From Ignavibacteria bacterium (GTDB taxonomy: Bacteria > Bacteroidota > Ignavibacteria > Tepidaquicellales > OLB5), in assembly GCA_030835005.1 (NCBI GenBank), contig JAUQWT010000106.1:1-9894 (forward strand): a stretch of 9,894 bases of DNA. Reading direction: 5' to 3'. Made by a program: the position numbers and the translations under genes. Numbering within the stretch: position 1 is the stretch's first letter; the number at the start of each line of letters is the position of its first letter. The notes below the pieces were generated by a model, which worked only from the letters and a program-made list of their open reading frames with translations, did no database searches and was not told where the DNA came from. Shown piece after piece: positions 1 through 6,738 of this stretch.

Positions 1-177
1 CTGGTAGCGGCCAAATATGTTATCGCAAATCTCATAGGAAAAAGTTACCAGGCAGATACAAGAACAAAGTACAATCTGAATGATGGCAGTTATTCAATTG
101 GCGGCATTAACTACCCTTCAAGAAACATATCATTTCTACAATTATATGGGGGATTGAGTTTTTATTTTGGCAGGTAA
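1..177 (+). CDS. C-terminal end of an outer-membrane beta-barrel-like protein (5' end outside window)
   Basis: Frame 1 is open from the window edge to a TAA at 175-177, giving the last 58 residues of a protein. The tail alternates polar and hydrophobic residues and ends in an aromatic-rich strand, GGLSFYFGR. This resembles the closing strand of an outer-membrane beta-barrel recognised by the BAM machinery. The next gene, also a predicted secreted barrel protein, starts 22 bases later on the same strand, so the two are probably co-transcribed. The family cannot be named from this fragment. The reading frame is well supported; the barrel assignment is inference from the terminal pattern. Confidence 0.6.
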   Translation: MVAAKYVIANLIGKSYQADTRTKYNLNDGSYSIGGINYPSRNISFLQLYGGLSFYFGR

Positions 178-199
178 TTTAACTAAATACTAACATAAT

Positions 200-1096
200 A
201 TGAAATATTTAAAATACTTGTTTTTTTTGTTTTTTGTAACTTCTGTTTCATTCTCTCAGTTTGATAAAACAATAATACAAGTTGGCATTGGTATTATTGA
301 GCCATTCGGAAATACCGCAAAAGGTACTTATTACACTAACTTGCCTTTGGGTCAAACAACAGTTCTAGGAATAGACTCAAATTTCATGAGGAACAATTAC
401 GGGCTTAAAACAGGACTTTCATTTTTTGGAAAAGCTAAATTCAATTTTGATAAGTATGCAATAACACGCGGTACGCTTTTTGCTGCATTCAATACTTTTA
501 ACACTTTTGAGCCGTCAAAGAGCGGCAATATAGGGGTTACTGTTATTAACATAAATAACCAGTATGATACTGTTCTTACAAGTGTGAACTATTCTTATAC
601 TTTCAATTCGTTTTCGTTTGGACTTGGTTTCGAGCTTGCCCCAACTGCTTTTACCAGCAAAGTGAGTCCTTACTTTGGGGCAAATATTTCGTTCAATGCT
701 TTTAACGGCAAGCTTTCCCGGACAGAAAACCGGGTAGATAGTGTTACATTGAGTTTCTCTGATTTCAGGATTGGCGTGGATTTTGATGCCGGAATTGAAT
801 TTAAGATCAATAATAAATTTGGACTTTCGCTTGGTGTTAAATATGATCTTGGAAATTTACTGCTTAAGAACACTAATGGAGGCATCGCGGATGCAATTGA
901 GTGGGGTAAATCCAATGGTTCGTTGAATGATGGTGAGGGTACTTTTTACTCCACAATATATGAACCAGTGTTAACTTCCACAAGAAGAGAAGTCAGAAGC
1001 AAGAAGAAGGACATTAACTGGGGGACAATATATGTTGCCGCTAACATTTATCTGAACACACCTAAAAAAACAACGAAAAAAGCACCTAAGAAATAA
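200..1096 (+). CDS. Secreted outer-membrane beta-barrel-like protein with lysine-rich tail
   Basis: This 298-residue protein begins with a clear Sec signal peptide: Lys2 and Lys5, a hydrophobic core to about residue 16, and likely cleavage after SFS at residue 19, before Gln20. The mature part is a run of short amphipathic strands rich in Phe, Tyr, Asn and Gly (for example FSFGLGFELAPTAF and FGLSLGVKYDLGNLL), as in 8- to 12-stranded outer-membrane barrels of Bacteroidota. The last strand (IYVAANIYL) is followed by a basic tail of Lys, Thr and Pro (about residues 286-298), which is unusual because barrels normally end at the final strand. No Shine-Dalgarno precedes the ATG. It follows another barrel-like gene by 22 bases and precedes the LPS-export permease by 5 bases, which suggests an envelope operon. 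Specific function unknown. Confidence 0.75.
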   Translation: MKYLKYLFFLFFVTSVSFSQFDKTIIQVGIGIIEPFGNTAKGTYYTNLPLGQTTVLGIDSNFMRNNYGLKTGLSFFGKAKFNFDKYAITRGTLFAAFNTFNTFEPSKSGNIGVTVININNQYDTVLTSVNYSYTFNSFSFGLGFELAPTAFTSKVSPYFGANISFNAFNGKLSRTENRVDSVTLSFSDFRIGVDFDAGIEFKINNKFGLSLGVKYDLGNLLLKNTNGGIADAIEWGKSNGSLNDGEGTFYSTIYEPVLTSTRREVRSKKKDINWGTIYVAANIYLNTPKKTTKKAPKK

Positions 1097-1101
1097 ACAT
1101 T

Positions 1102-2217
1102 GTGAATTTATTGGGCAAACAGATTGACAGATATATCATAATTCAATTTGTCAAGAATTTTCTGTTTGCCCTTCTATGTTTTATACTGATCTTTATTCTT
1201 GTAGATCTTTTCGAAAATCTTGATAAATTTATAGATAACAACCTTTCATTCCCCTTTGTAATAAATTACTATTTTTATTTTATACCTGAAATAATCAGGC
1301 TCATTACGCCTATTGCGGCACTTCTGGCAACGCTATTTACTGCCGGCAGAATGGTCAATTTTAATGAAACAGTTGCTGTCAAGAATGCAGGGGTAAGTCT
1401 GATTCGCTTTATGGCGCCGTTCATGGTTATGGGTCTCATCATTACAGGCATATCGATGTACTTCAACAACTGGATAGTTCCTGAAGCCAACAAGCACAAG
1501 TTCTTCCTTGAGCGGAACTACATGGGTAAGAATAAAAGCACTGTAGGATTAAACAAGCTGTATTTTCAGGACTCTAAGAATCAACTTGTTCTGATAGATA
1601 ACTTCAGTGACCTTGACTTAACAGCAAACAGAGTCTCCATACAACTTTATAAACCAGATTCACTCAATATCATGCTGAAACGAATTGATGCTGACAAAAT
1701 GCAATGGGAGAATAACAAATGGATATTGTATAACGCTTCTGTAAGAAAATTCAGTGATAGCGGTGAAGTATTGATTAACTACCCTCAGTCAGCATTTGAA
1801 GATATAAACGAAGGTTTTAACAAACTAAATCTTGTTCCAACTCAGATCACACGTAAGAGGCTGAAGCCGGATGAAATGAATTATGGCGAGCTGAATGATT
1901 TTATCGAAAGCCTGAGAAAAGGCGGCCAGTCAATAGATAGACAGCTTGTGGATTTCTATTCAAAGATCTCGTTTTCGTTCGCAAGCCTGATTGTAATAAT
2001 TTTCGGTATTTCTATCTCAACCGGCACTAAAAGGAGAAAAGGGCTCGCGCTTCAATTCGGCGTCAGCATATTGGTCAGCTTCATTTATCTTGGTTTTGTA
2101 AAGATCTCAGAATCATTTGGGTACAACGGCGACATAAATCCATTCCTTACTGCCTGGCTTGCTAATATTGCATTCGCATCTTTTGGCATGGTGAATCTTT
2201 ACTTCAAGAATTACTAG
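1102..2217 (+). CDS. LptF/LptG (YjgP/YjgQ) family permease, lipopolysaccharide export
   Basis: This is a 371-residue inner-membrane protein of the usual family length (about 360). LptF and LptG form the membrane part of the LptB2FG transporter, which extracts LPS from the inner membrane and passes it to LptC/LptA. About six membrane segments are visible: three N-terminal (roughly residues 17-36, 54-80, 101-121) and three C-terminal (288-306, 316-336, 348-367). They flank a soluble stretch of about 165 residues that should form the periplasmic beta-jellyroll. Family hallmarks include the N-terminal IDRYIIIQFVKNF, the AGRM...NET...KNAG segment after the second membrane region, and VPEAN just after the third. 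The start is GTG, five bases after the previous stop, and without a Shine-Dalgarno. I cannot tell LptF from LptG by sequence alone. It implies a diderm cell. Confidence 0.9.
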   Translation: MNLLGKQIDRYIIIQFVKNFLFALLCFILIFILVDLFENLDKFIDNNLSFPFVINYYFYFIPEIIRLITPIAALLATLFTAGRMVNFNETVAVKNAGVSLIRFMAPFMVMGLIITGISMYFNNWIVPEANKHKFFLERNYMGKNKSTVGLNKLYFQDSKNQLVLIDNFSDLDLTANRVSIQLYKPDSLNIMLKRIDADKMQWENNKWILYNASVRKFSDSGEVLINYPQSAFEDINEGFNKLNLVPTQITRKRLKPDEMNYGELNDFIESLRKGGQSIDRQLVDFYSKISFSFASLIVIIFGISISTGTKRRKGLALQFGVSILVSFIYLGFVKISESFGYNGDINPFLTAWLANIAFASFGMVNLYFKNY

Positions 2218-2231
2218 GATTTGGCTCTCTC

Positions 2232-4262
2232 TCAGTCTTTAATCCCAAAACATTTCAGGATGAACGCGTAATCAAATGCCATTTTCCTGTACTGATCATA
2301 CCTTCCTGACGGTCCAAAATGCGCGCTATCCATATCAGTCCTAAGCAAAAGTAAATTACTATCCTTCTTAAATTCTCTTAGTTTTGCTGTATATTTTACC
2401 GGCCCCCAGTACTTTACATTGTTATCATGAAATCCGGTCTTAATAAGCATGTTTGGATATTCCTGATTAGTGATGTTCTCATATGGCGTGTATGACTTCA
2501 TGTAAAAATACTGTTCTTCAATATCCGGATTGCCGTTTTCATCGTAATGAAACGGTGCATTATGTACACCGCCATCAATCATATCATTCAAAGTATCAAC
2601 AGCAGGAACACTTGCGATTATACACTTGAACAACTCGGGCCTCATGTTCGCAATTGCTCCCATCAGAGTTCCGCCTGCGCTTGCACCATGAGCAACGATA
2701 CCTCCGGAAAAAGTGTAACCCTTGGAAATCAGGAATTCGGCACAAGATATGAAGTCTCTAAATGTGTTCTTCTTATTGAGCAGTTTACCTTCTTCATACC
2801 ACTCTTCACCCAGCTCACCCCCGCCGCGCACATGGGCAATTGCATATACAAATCCCCTGTTGATCAGCGAAAGCAATGATAATGCAAAGTAAACATCAGA
2901 GCTTATCCCGTATGACCCGTAAGCTTCCAAATAAAGAAAGTTCCTGCAGTCCTTAACCAACCCTTTCTTGTACACCAAAGAGATGGGAATCTGCTTCCCG
3001 TCGTGCGAAGGCGCAAAAAGCCGTTCTGTGATATAATCATCACTGGAGTAACCCGGAACCTCCTTTAGTTTACGAAGTATAGTCTCTTCAGTATCCATAT
3101 TGTGGTCATATTGTGAAAGTGGAGTTTTGAACGAAGTATAACTATATCTGATAAATTCAGTATCAAATTCTTCATTATTTACCGGCCAGGCATTATAAAC
3201 ATCTTCAGGAAACTGTAAATAATGGAATTTCTTATCCTTCAAATTCACAACTCTTATTTTTGTTAATCCGTAATCTTTTTCTATCAGTTCTATGTGATTG
3301 CGGAATATTTCAAAACCCTCGATCTTTACATTTTCCTTTTCCGGGATGAATTCGACCCAATTTTCTATTGCTGTCTTTTCAACAGGTGTAACCATGATCT
3401 TCCAGTTTTTAGCATCTTTATTTGTATGTATATAGAAAAAACCTTCATTATGATCAACAACGTATAAAAGATCATTTTTTCTTTGAGCAAACAATTTCGG
3501 ACTAATATCAGGCTCATTAGCATCAACAAAATATGTCTCATTGCTCTTGATATTGCCCTTCTGAAGAAATATGAATTTTTTGGACTTCGATTTTCCTAAA
3601 TCTATATAACTTCCCGGATCAGTTTCATGAATTACTCTAACATCTTCTTCCTGTTTGCGGCCTAAGACATGGCTGTATATTTCTTTTCCGATATTTTCAT
3701 CTTCATTCAGAGTATAATACAATGTTTTGCTGTCGTTAAACCAAACCATTTCTCCGGTATTATGCAGTATATCCGGGAGCAATTTGCCGGTATGAAGATC
3801 TCTAAAGTACATAGTATAATAATGACTTCCATGCATATCAACCTGATAGCACATTATCTTGTTATCTGGTGAGATATTGAATGCAGCGGAACAATATTTT
3901 TTTCCCTCAGCAATTTCATTAACATCCAAGAGCAGTTCCTCTTCAGAACCTGCAGAATTTCTCTTTCTATAATAGACCTTATAGTCCTTGCCTTCTAATT
4001 CCCTGTAGAAATAGTAATATCCGTTAGACAAGTATGGAAGTGACTCATCACTTTGCTTGATCCTTGAGATAATTTCATCATATATCTTCTTCTGCAATTC
4101 AACAGTATCTTTCATAACAAAATCAGCATATCCATTTTCTGCTTGAATATAGGAATTTACTTCCGGATTATCTTTATCTCTCATCCAATGATACAGGTCA
4201 ATCCTTGTGTCATTGTGTTTGACTATCTTACGTAATATTTGTTTTGCTTTTGGTGGATTCAT
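2232..4262 (-). CDS. ptrB: Oligopeptidase B-type serine peptidase (prolyl oligopeptidase family S9)
   Basis: This 676-residue enzyme is close to the 686 of E. coli PtrB. Oligopeptidase B is a cytoplasmic serine peptidase cleaving short peptides after Arg or Lys. The N-terminal segment DTRIDLYHWMRD is typical. A beta-propeller follows (about residues 70-400), then an alpha/beta-hydrolase domain (about 410-676). The catalytic triad is complete: Ser528 in GASAGG, Asp613 in TGFHDNNVKYW, and His648 in DMDSAHFGPSGR. The HVRGGGELGEEWYEEGK signature lies at 477-493. There is no signal peptide. The acidic residues that bind the basic P1 side chain look altered: His572 and Asp574 where E. coli has two Glu, and Tyr458 where it has Asp462 (alignment from memory). 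Specificity may therefore be broader than Arg/Lys. The ATG lacks a Shine-Dalgarno. The gene ends 14 bases from the convergent LptF/LptG gene. Confidence 0.93.
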   Translation of the reverse strand: MNPPKAKQILRKIVKHNDTRIDLYHWMRDKDNPEVNSYIQAENGYADFVMKDTVELQKKIYDEIISRIKQSDESLPYLSNGYYYFYRELEGKDYKVYYRKRNSAGSEEELLLDVNEIAEGKKYCSAAFNISPDNKIMCYQVDMHGSHYYTMYFRDLHTGKLLPDILHNTGEMVWFNDSKTLYYTLNEDENIGKEIYSHVLGRKQEEDVRVIHETDPGSYIDLGKSKSKKFIFLQKGNIKSNETYFVDANEPDISPKLFAQRKNDLLYVVDHNEGFFYIHTNKDAKNWKIMVTPVEKTAIENWVEFIPEKENVKIEGFEIFRNHIELIEKDYGLTKIRVVNLKDKKFHYLQFPEDVYNAWPVNNEEFDTEFIRYSYTSFKTPLSQYDHNMDTEETILRKLKEVPGYSSDDYITERLFAPSHDGKQIPISLVYKKGLVKDCRNFLYLEAYGSYGISSDVYFALSLLSLINRGFVYAIAHVRGGGELGEEWYEEGKLLNKKNTFRDFISCAEFLISKGYTFSGGIVAHGASAGGTLMGAIANMRPELFKCIIASVPAVDTLNDMIDGGVHNAPFHYDENGNPDIEEQYFYMKSYTPYENITNQEYPNMLIKTGFHDNNVKYWGPVKYTAKLREFKKDSNLLLLRTDMDSAHFGPSGRYDQYRKMAFDYAFILKCFGIKD

Positions 4263-4338
4263 TTCATTTAATACTGGGGAATTAATATCTTTTTCTCTAA
4301 GTGAAACTGTTCAATTTTACGAATATTGCCAATTACGG

Positions 4339-4402
4339 TGAAATAAGAAATGAAATTAAAGATTTTTGAGCGAAATAGCCGAATTTCATTGATTTTATTT
4401 CA
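4339..4402. repeat. Imperfect inverted repeat between ptrB and tRNA-Asn
   Basis: The left arm is TGAAATAA (4339-4346) plus AATGAAATT (4349-4357). The right arm is AATTTCATT (4382-4390) plus TTATTTCA (4395-4402). The 8- and 9-base blocks pair perfectly, giving 17 pairs interrupted by an internal loop of 2 against 4 bases, around a 24-base centre. The motif GAAAT occurs four times here. It lies between divergent genes and covers the proposed upstream element of the tRNA promoter. It could be a regulator site or simply an AT-rich cruciform. No protein can be named. Confidence 0.5.
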
Positions 4403-4419
4403 TGCTTTGAATATATTTG
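4389..4419 (+). promoter_or_regulatory. Putative Bacteroidota-type promoter of tRNA-Asn
   Basis: TTG at 4389-4391 and TATATTTG at 4412-4419 are separated by 20 bases. This fits the Bacteroidota sigma-A consensus (TTG, about 19 bases, TAnnTTTG). The element ends 20 bases before the tRNA, leaving room for a short leader to be trimmed. Confidence 0.5.
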
Positions 4420-4439
4420 TGATTCTAACATTGTTAAAT

Positions 4440-4513
4440 TCCGAAGTAGCTCAGTTGGTTAGAGCATCTGACTGTTAATCAGAGGGTCGTAGGTTCAAGT
4501 CCTACCTTCGGAG
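4440..4513 (+). tRNA. tRNA-Asn (anticodon GUU)
   Basis: The cloverleaf folds completely. The acceptor stem TCCGAAG (4440-4446) pairs with CTTCGGA (4506-4512), followed by discriminator G at 4513. The D arm contains AGCTCAGTTGGTTAGAGC. The anticodon stem TCTGA/TCAGA encloses the loop CTGTTAA with anticodon GTT at 4474-4476, which reads the Asn codons AAC and AAU. The T arm carries GTAGG-TTCAAGT-CCTAC. The 3' CCA is not encoded and must be added by CCA-adding enzyme. It has its own promoter-like element upstream and a hairpin terminator 3 bases downstream. The asparagine synthetase gene asnA lies about 0.9 kb away. Confidence 0.97.
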
Positions 4514-4516
4514 CAA

Positions 4517-4540
4517 AAAAAGCCCAATTAAGGGCTTTTT
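4517..4540 (+). terminator. Intrinsic terminator after tRNA-Asn
   Basis: AAAAAGCCC (4517-4525) pairs with GGGCTTTTT (4532-4540) around the loop AATTAA. The 9-bp stem has a GC core and ends in a T run. It starts 3 bases after the tRNA. The A-tract on the other side means it could also work in reverse. The next gene starts 18 bases later, so read-through may supply its transcript. Confidence 0.85.
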
Positions 4541-4558
4541 CATTAAAGAACAACCAAT

Positions 4559-4894
4559 ATGGCAAATGACGAACAACAGTTACAGCAACAGATAAATATC
4601 GAAATAGGAGAAAAGGAAGCAGAAGGAATTTATTCAAATCTAGCGATAATCTCTCACTCTCCTGCCGAGTTCATAATCGATTTTACACGTGTACTTCCCG
4701 GAATTCCAAAATCTAAAATAAGCGCACGTATTATCATGACCCCTCAACATGCTAAAATGCTGCTTGGAGCATTAAAGGATAATATCGATAAATACGAAAA
4801 TCAGTTCGGGGAGATTCAGCTCTTAGGCGCACCGAACCAAGGCGGCTTTGGATTTCAACCTATGGTAAAGCCTAAAGAAGAGAAGATTAATTAG
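4559..4894 (+). CDS. DUF3467 family protein
   Basis: This is a 111-residue soluble protein with no signal peptide or membrane segment. Family features are the start of a strand-rich core at INIEIGEKEAEGIYSNLAI, then HSPAEFIIDFTRVLPG, then the segment ARIIMTPQHAKMLLGALKDNIDKYE, which is characteristic of DUF3467 proteins in Bacteroidota and other phyla. The family has no established biochemical function to my knowledge. The N-terminus is Gln-rich and the C-terminus Gly/Lys-rich, so both ends are probably disordered. No Shine-Dalgarno precedes the ATG, and only 18 bases separate it from the tRNA-Asn terminator, too few for a full promoter outside that hairpin. It faces the DUF4404-like gene across 93 bases with no strong terminator. 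Confidence 0.88.
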   Translation: MANDEQQLQQQINIEIGEKEAEGIYSNLAIISHSPAEFIIDFTRVLPGIPKSKISARIIMTPQHAKMLLGALKDNIDKYENQFGEIQLLGAPNQGGFGFQPMVKPKEEKIN

Positions 4895-4987
4895 ATTAAT
4901 CATTCGATAGCTGTAGCATCTGCCGTCGTTTTCAATGTATCTAAAAAAGTAAAAGATACTTCTGCCTGAAGAGAGAAGTGAAGAACT

Positions 4988-5311
4988 TCATATTCCCATA
5001 CTTGCCAGCATCGCAGATATGTTGTTAACTTTTTCGAATAGTTTCGGGTGGCTAACTTCAAACTCAGTAACAGAATCTTTCAGGTCACCAATTGCCTTTT
5101 CGATAAGATCAGGGTCTTTGTCTTCCTTTGTAACTTCTTCTGTTGTTCGCATGACATTTACTGCTATTTTATCGGCGTGTTCGAAAGATGAAATGTTACC
5201 AATCTCCGAATTAAGTTCATCAAGCAGTCCTAAGAGCTCTTCTTTCCTTGTATCGCTGATATTACTATCCGATGAAATTTTGTCTCTGATTTCCTGAAGT
5301 GTATTTTTCAT
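4988..5311 (-). CDS. DUF4404-like small helical protein
   Basis: This 107-residue protein is acidic, almost entirely helical, cytoplasmic, and has no signal peptide. It opens with a helix resembling a coiled coil (LQEIRDKISSDSNIS... RKEELLGLLDELNSEI). It ends with EVSHPKLFEKVNNISAMLASMGI, a pattern I recognise from DUF4404 proteins, whose C-termini read E-x-SHP-x-L followed by a short helix ending in LGI or MGI. The family's function is not known to me. The gene probably has its own promoter (TATATTTG at 5341-5348, 29 bases before the ATG) just downstream of the asnA terminator, so it is likely a monocistronic unit. No Shine-Dalgarno is seen. The reading frame is convincing; the family match is by pattern only. 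Confidence 0.75.
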   Translation of the reverse strand: MKNTLQEIRDKISSDSNISDTRKEELLGLLDELNSEIGNISSFEHADKIAVNVMRTTEEVTKEDKDPDLIEKAIGDLKDSVTEFEVSHPKLFEKVNNISAMLASMGI

Positions 5312-5340
5312 GTTAGAAAGAAATTTAGATATTAATTCTA

Positions 5341-5348
5341 CAAATATA
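5341..5348 (-). promoter_or_regulatory. Putative -7 element of the DUF4404-like gene
   Basis: The minus strand reads TATATTTG, an exact match to the Bacteroidota -7 consensus TAnnTTTG, 29 bases before the start codon. The nearest upstream TTG is 14 bases away rather than about 19, so the -33 element is weak. Confidence 0.45.
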
Positions 5349-5375
5349 ACCTTTTAAAGATTCAAAACAGTAGAA

Positions 5376-5410
5376 ATAAAAAACCCGTCAATACAATGCA
5401 TTGACGGGTT
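5376..5410 (-). terminator. Intrinsic terminator of asnA
   Basis: AACCCGTCAAT (5382-5392) and ATTGACGGGTT (5400-5410) form a perfect 11-bp stem with a 7-base loop. On the minus strand the stem is followed by a T-rich run (5381 down to 5376). It begins 27 bases after the asnA stop codon. Confidence 0.9.
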
Positions 5411-5437
5411 CCTTCATAAAGGATCACAATGAAAAAA

Positions 5438-6565
5438 CTACTCTAGAACAAAAATATTTTTTTCTGCACAAATATCCTTGAGCTGTTTCGGCCATACGGT
5501 AACGCTTACTTCACCAAGATGGGCCTTTCTCAAAAGCAGCATTTGAGTTCTTGATTGCCCAATTCCGCCTCCAACACTTAACGGTAGTTCGTTATGCAGA
5601 ATTGCACTGTGATAAGGTGTGCTTACAAGATCCAGCTGGTCGGAGAACTTCAGTTGTGTCCTCAAAGTCTCGGCATTAACTCTAATACCCATGCTGGATA
5701 GTTCGTGGCGGCGTTTTGTAAGGTGATTCCATACAAGTATGTCTCCATTGATCCCATGATAAGTTTCACCATTCTTTGTTATAGTTTCGGTTACCCAGTC
5801 ATCATAATCCGCAGCACGCATTTCATGAGGATATCCGTCCTTCAGTACCCAGCCAATACCTATTATAAATACTGCTGGATGTTCCTGCAAAATCATGGTT
5901 TCGCGCTGTTTCCTTGGCAAATCAGGATATTTTTCAAGAAGTTCTTCTGCATGTAAGAAATAGAGTTCTTCCGGCAAATTAGGGAATCTGGGATCTTTCA
6001 AAACAGGGAACATTTTCTGAACGTGTTTTTCAGCACCAACAAAGACTTTCCATATCTTTTTCACTATCATTTTAAGAAAGTCAAGATTTCGGTCTTCGGC
6101 ATTTATTACTCTTTCCCAATCCCACTGGTCAACGTATGAACTGTGGTCATGATCAAGAAAATAATCTTTTCTGACTGCGCGCATATCAGTATTAATGCCT
6201 TCTCCCGGCTTCATGTCGAATTGTTTAAGTGCGATTCTTTTCCACTTTGTGGCAGCCTGAACTACTTGCGCGGTTATGCGTTTTTCAAGTCCAAGTCCGC
6301 AAGGAAACTCAACTGGTGTACGCGAGCCGTCTCTATCCAAATTGTCATTTGTACCGCTTTCTTTATCTACTATTAAGGGGACCTGAACCATCATAAGATT
6401 CAGCTCTTTGTTTAGATTCTCTTCCATGTAACTTTTTACGGCATAAATTGCTTTTTGTGTATCTTTCTTGTTTAATAATGATGTATAACCTGGTGGCAGT
6501 ATTTTCGAAACTTCGGGATAAGTGCTTATTCCCGGTCCGGCCAGGTCCGCTTTTTTGTCAGACAT
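5438..6565 (-). CDS. asnA: Aspartate-ammonia ligase (asparagine synthetase A)
   Basis: AsnA makes L-asparagine from L-aspartate, ammonia and ATP (giving AMP and PPi). It is a cytoplasmic homodimer whose fold resembles the catalytic core of class II aminoacyl-tRNA synthetases. Signatures in order: GTNDNL 71-76, AATKWKR 104-110, GEGINTDMRAVR 121-132, VDQWDWERV 145-153, RAADYDDW 250-257, NGDILVWN 273-280, ELSSMGIRV 288-296 and GGGIGQSR 332-339 (class II motif 3-like, ATP-binding arginine). Length is 375 residues against about 330 in E. coli; about 20 of the extra residues are an N-terminal extension rich in Gly, Pro and charged residues. The ATG is supported by GGAG nine bases upstream, so the extension is probably real. 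Downstream is a strong terminator. It is nearest-neighbour gene to tRNA-Asn apart from two small genes. Confidence 0.97.
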   Translation of the reverse strand: MSDKKADLAGPGISTYPEVSKILPPGYTSLLNKKDTQKAIYAVKSYMEENLNKELNLMMVQVPLIVDKESGTNDNLDRDGSRTPVEFPCGLGLEKRITAQVVQAATKWKRIALKQFDMKPGEGINTDMRAVRKDYFLDHDHSSYVDQWDWERVINAEDRNLDFLKMIVKKIWKVFVGAEKHVQKMFPVLKDPRFPNLPEELYFLHAEELLEKYPDLPRKQRETMILQEHPAVFIIGIGWVLKDGYPHEMRAADYDDWVTETITKNGETYHGINGDILVWNHLTKRRHELSSMGIRVNAETLRTQLKFSDQLDLVSTPYHSAILHNELPLSVGGGIGQSRTQMLLLRKAHLGEVSVTVWPKQLKDICAEKNIFVLE

Positions 6566-6574
6566 TGTTTATGA

Positions 6575-6578
6575 CTCC
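6575..6578 (-). promoter_or_regulatory. Ribosome binding site of asnA
   Basis: GGAG on the minus strand lies nine bases before the ATG at 6565. It fixes the start that includes the N-terminal extension. Most other genes in the window lack such a site. Confidence 0.65.
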
Positions 6579-6609
6579 ATTTCGTTAAAGTTTTGCAAGA
6601 TTTTCATAT

Positions 6610-6617
6610 CAAAATTA
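6610..6617 (-). promoter_or_regulatory. Putative -7 element of asnA
   Basis: The minus strand reads TAATTTTG, matching TAnnTTTG, 44 bases before the asnA start in a 173-base intergenic region. No TTG lies at the expected distance upstream. A short inverted repeat, ACTAT-GATT-ATAGT, at 6637-6650 lies just upstream and could be an operator, though it is small enough to be chance. Confidence 0.35.
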
Positions 6618-6738
6618 TAAATAACAACTGTTTTATACTATGATTATAGTCACAAAAATAAATGACTAATATCACCTAAGATTCCTCTCAGAACATAAAA
6701 ATGATTAAAACTGCATAGGGTCTTAACTTGTGAAACTC

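Noticed and set aside
670..1499. Minus-strand open frames opposite the barrel and LptF/LptG genes
   Set aside because: These are short shadows of the plus-strand genes, with no recognisable features.
2547..2879. Open 110-codon frame on the plus strand inside ptrB
   Set aside because: It is antisense to the catalytic domain of oligopeptidase B. The product resembles no family and has no promoter or ribosome binding site.
4937..4959. Hairpin GTATCT/AGATAC between the DUF3467 and DUF4404-like genes
   Set aside because: It has only six AT-rich pairs with an 11-base loop and no T run directly after it; too weak to call a terminator.
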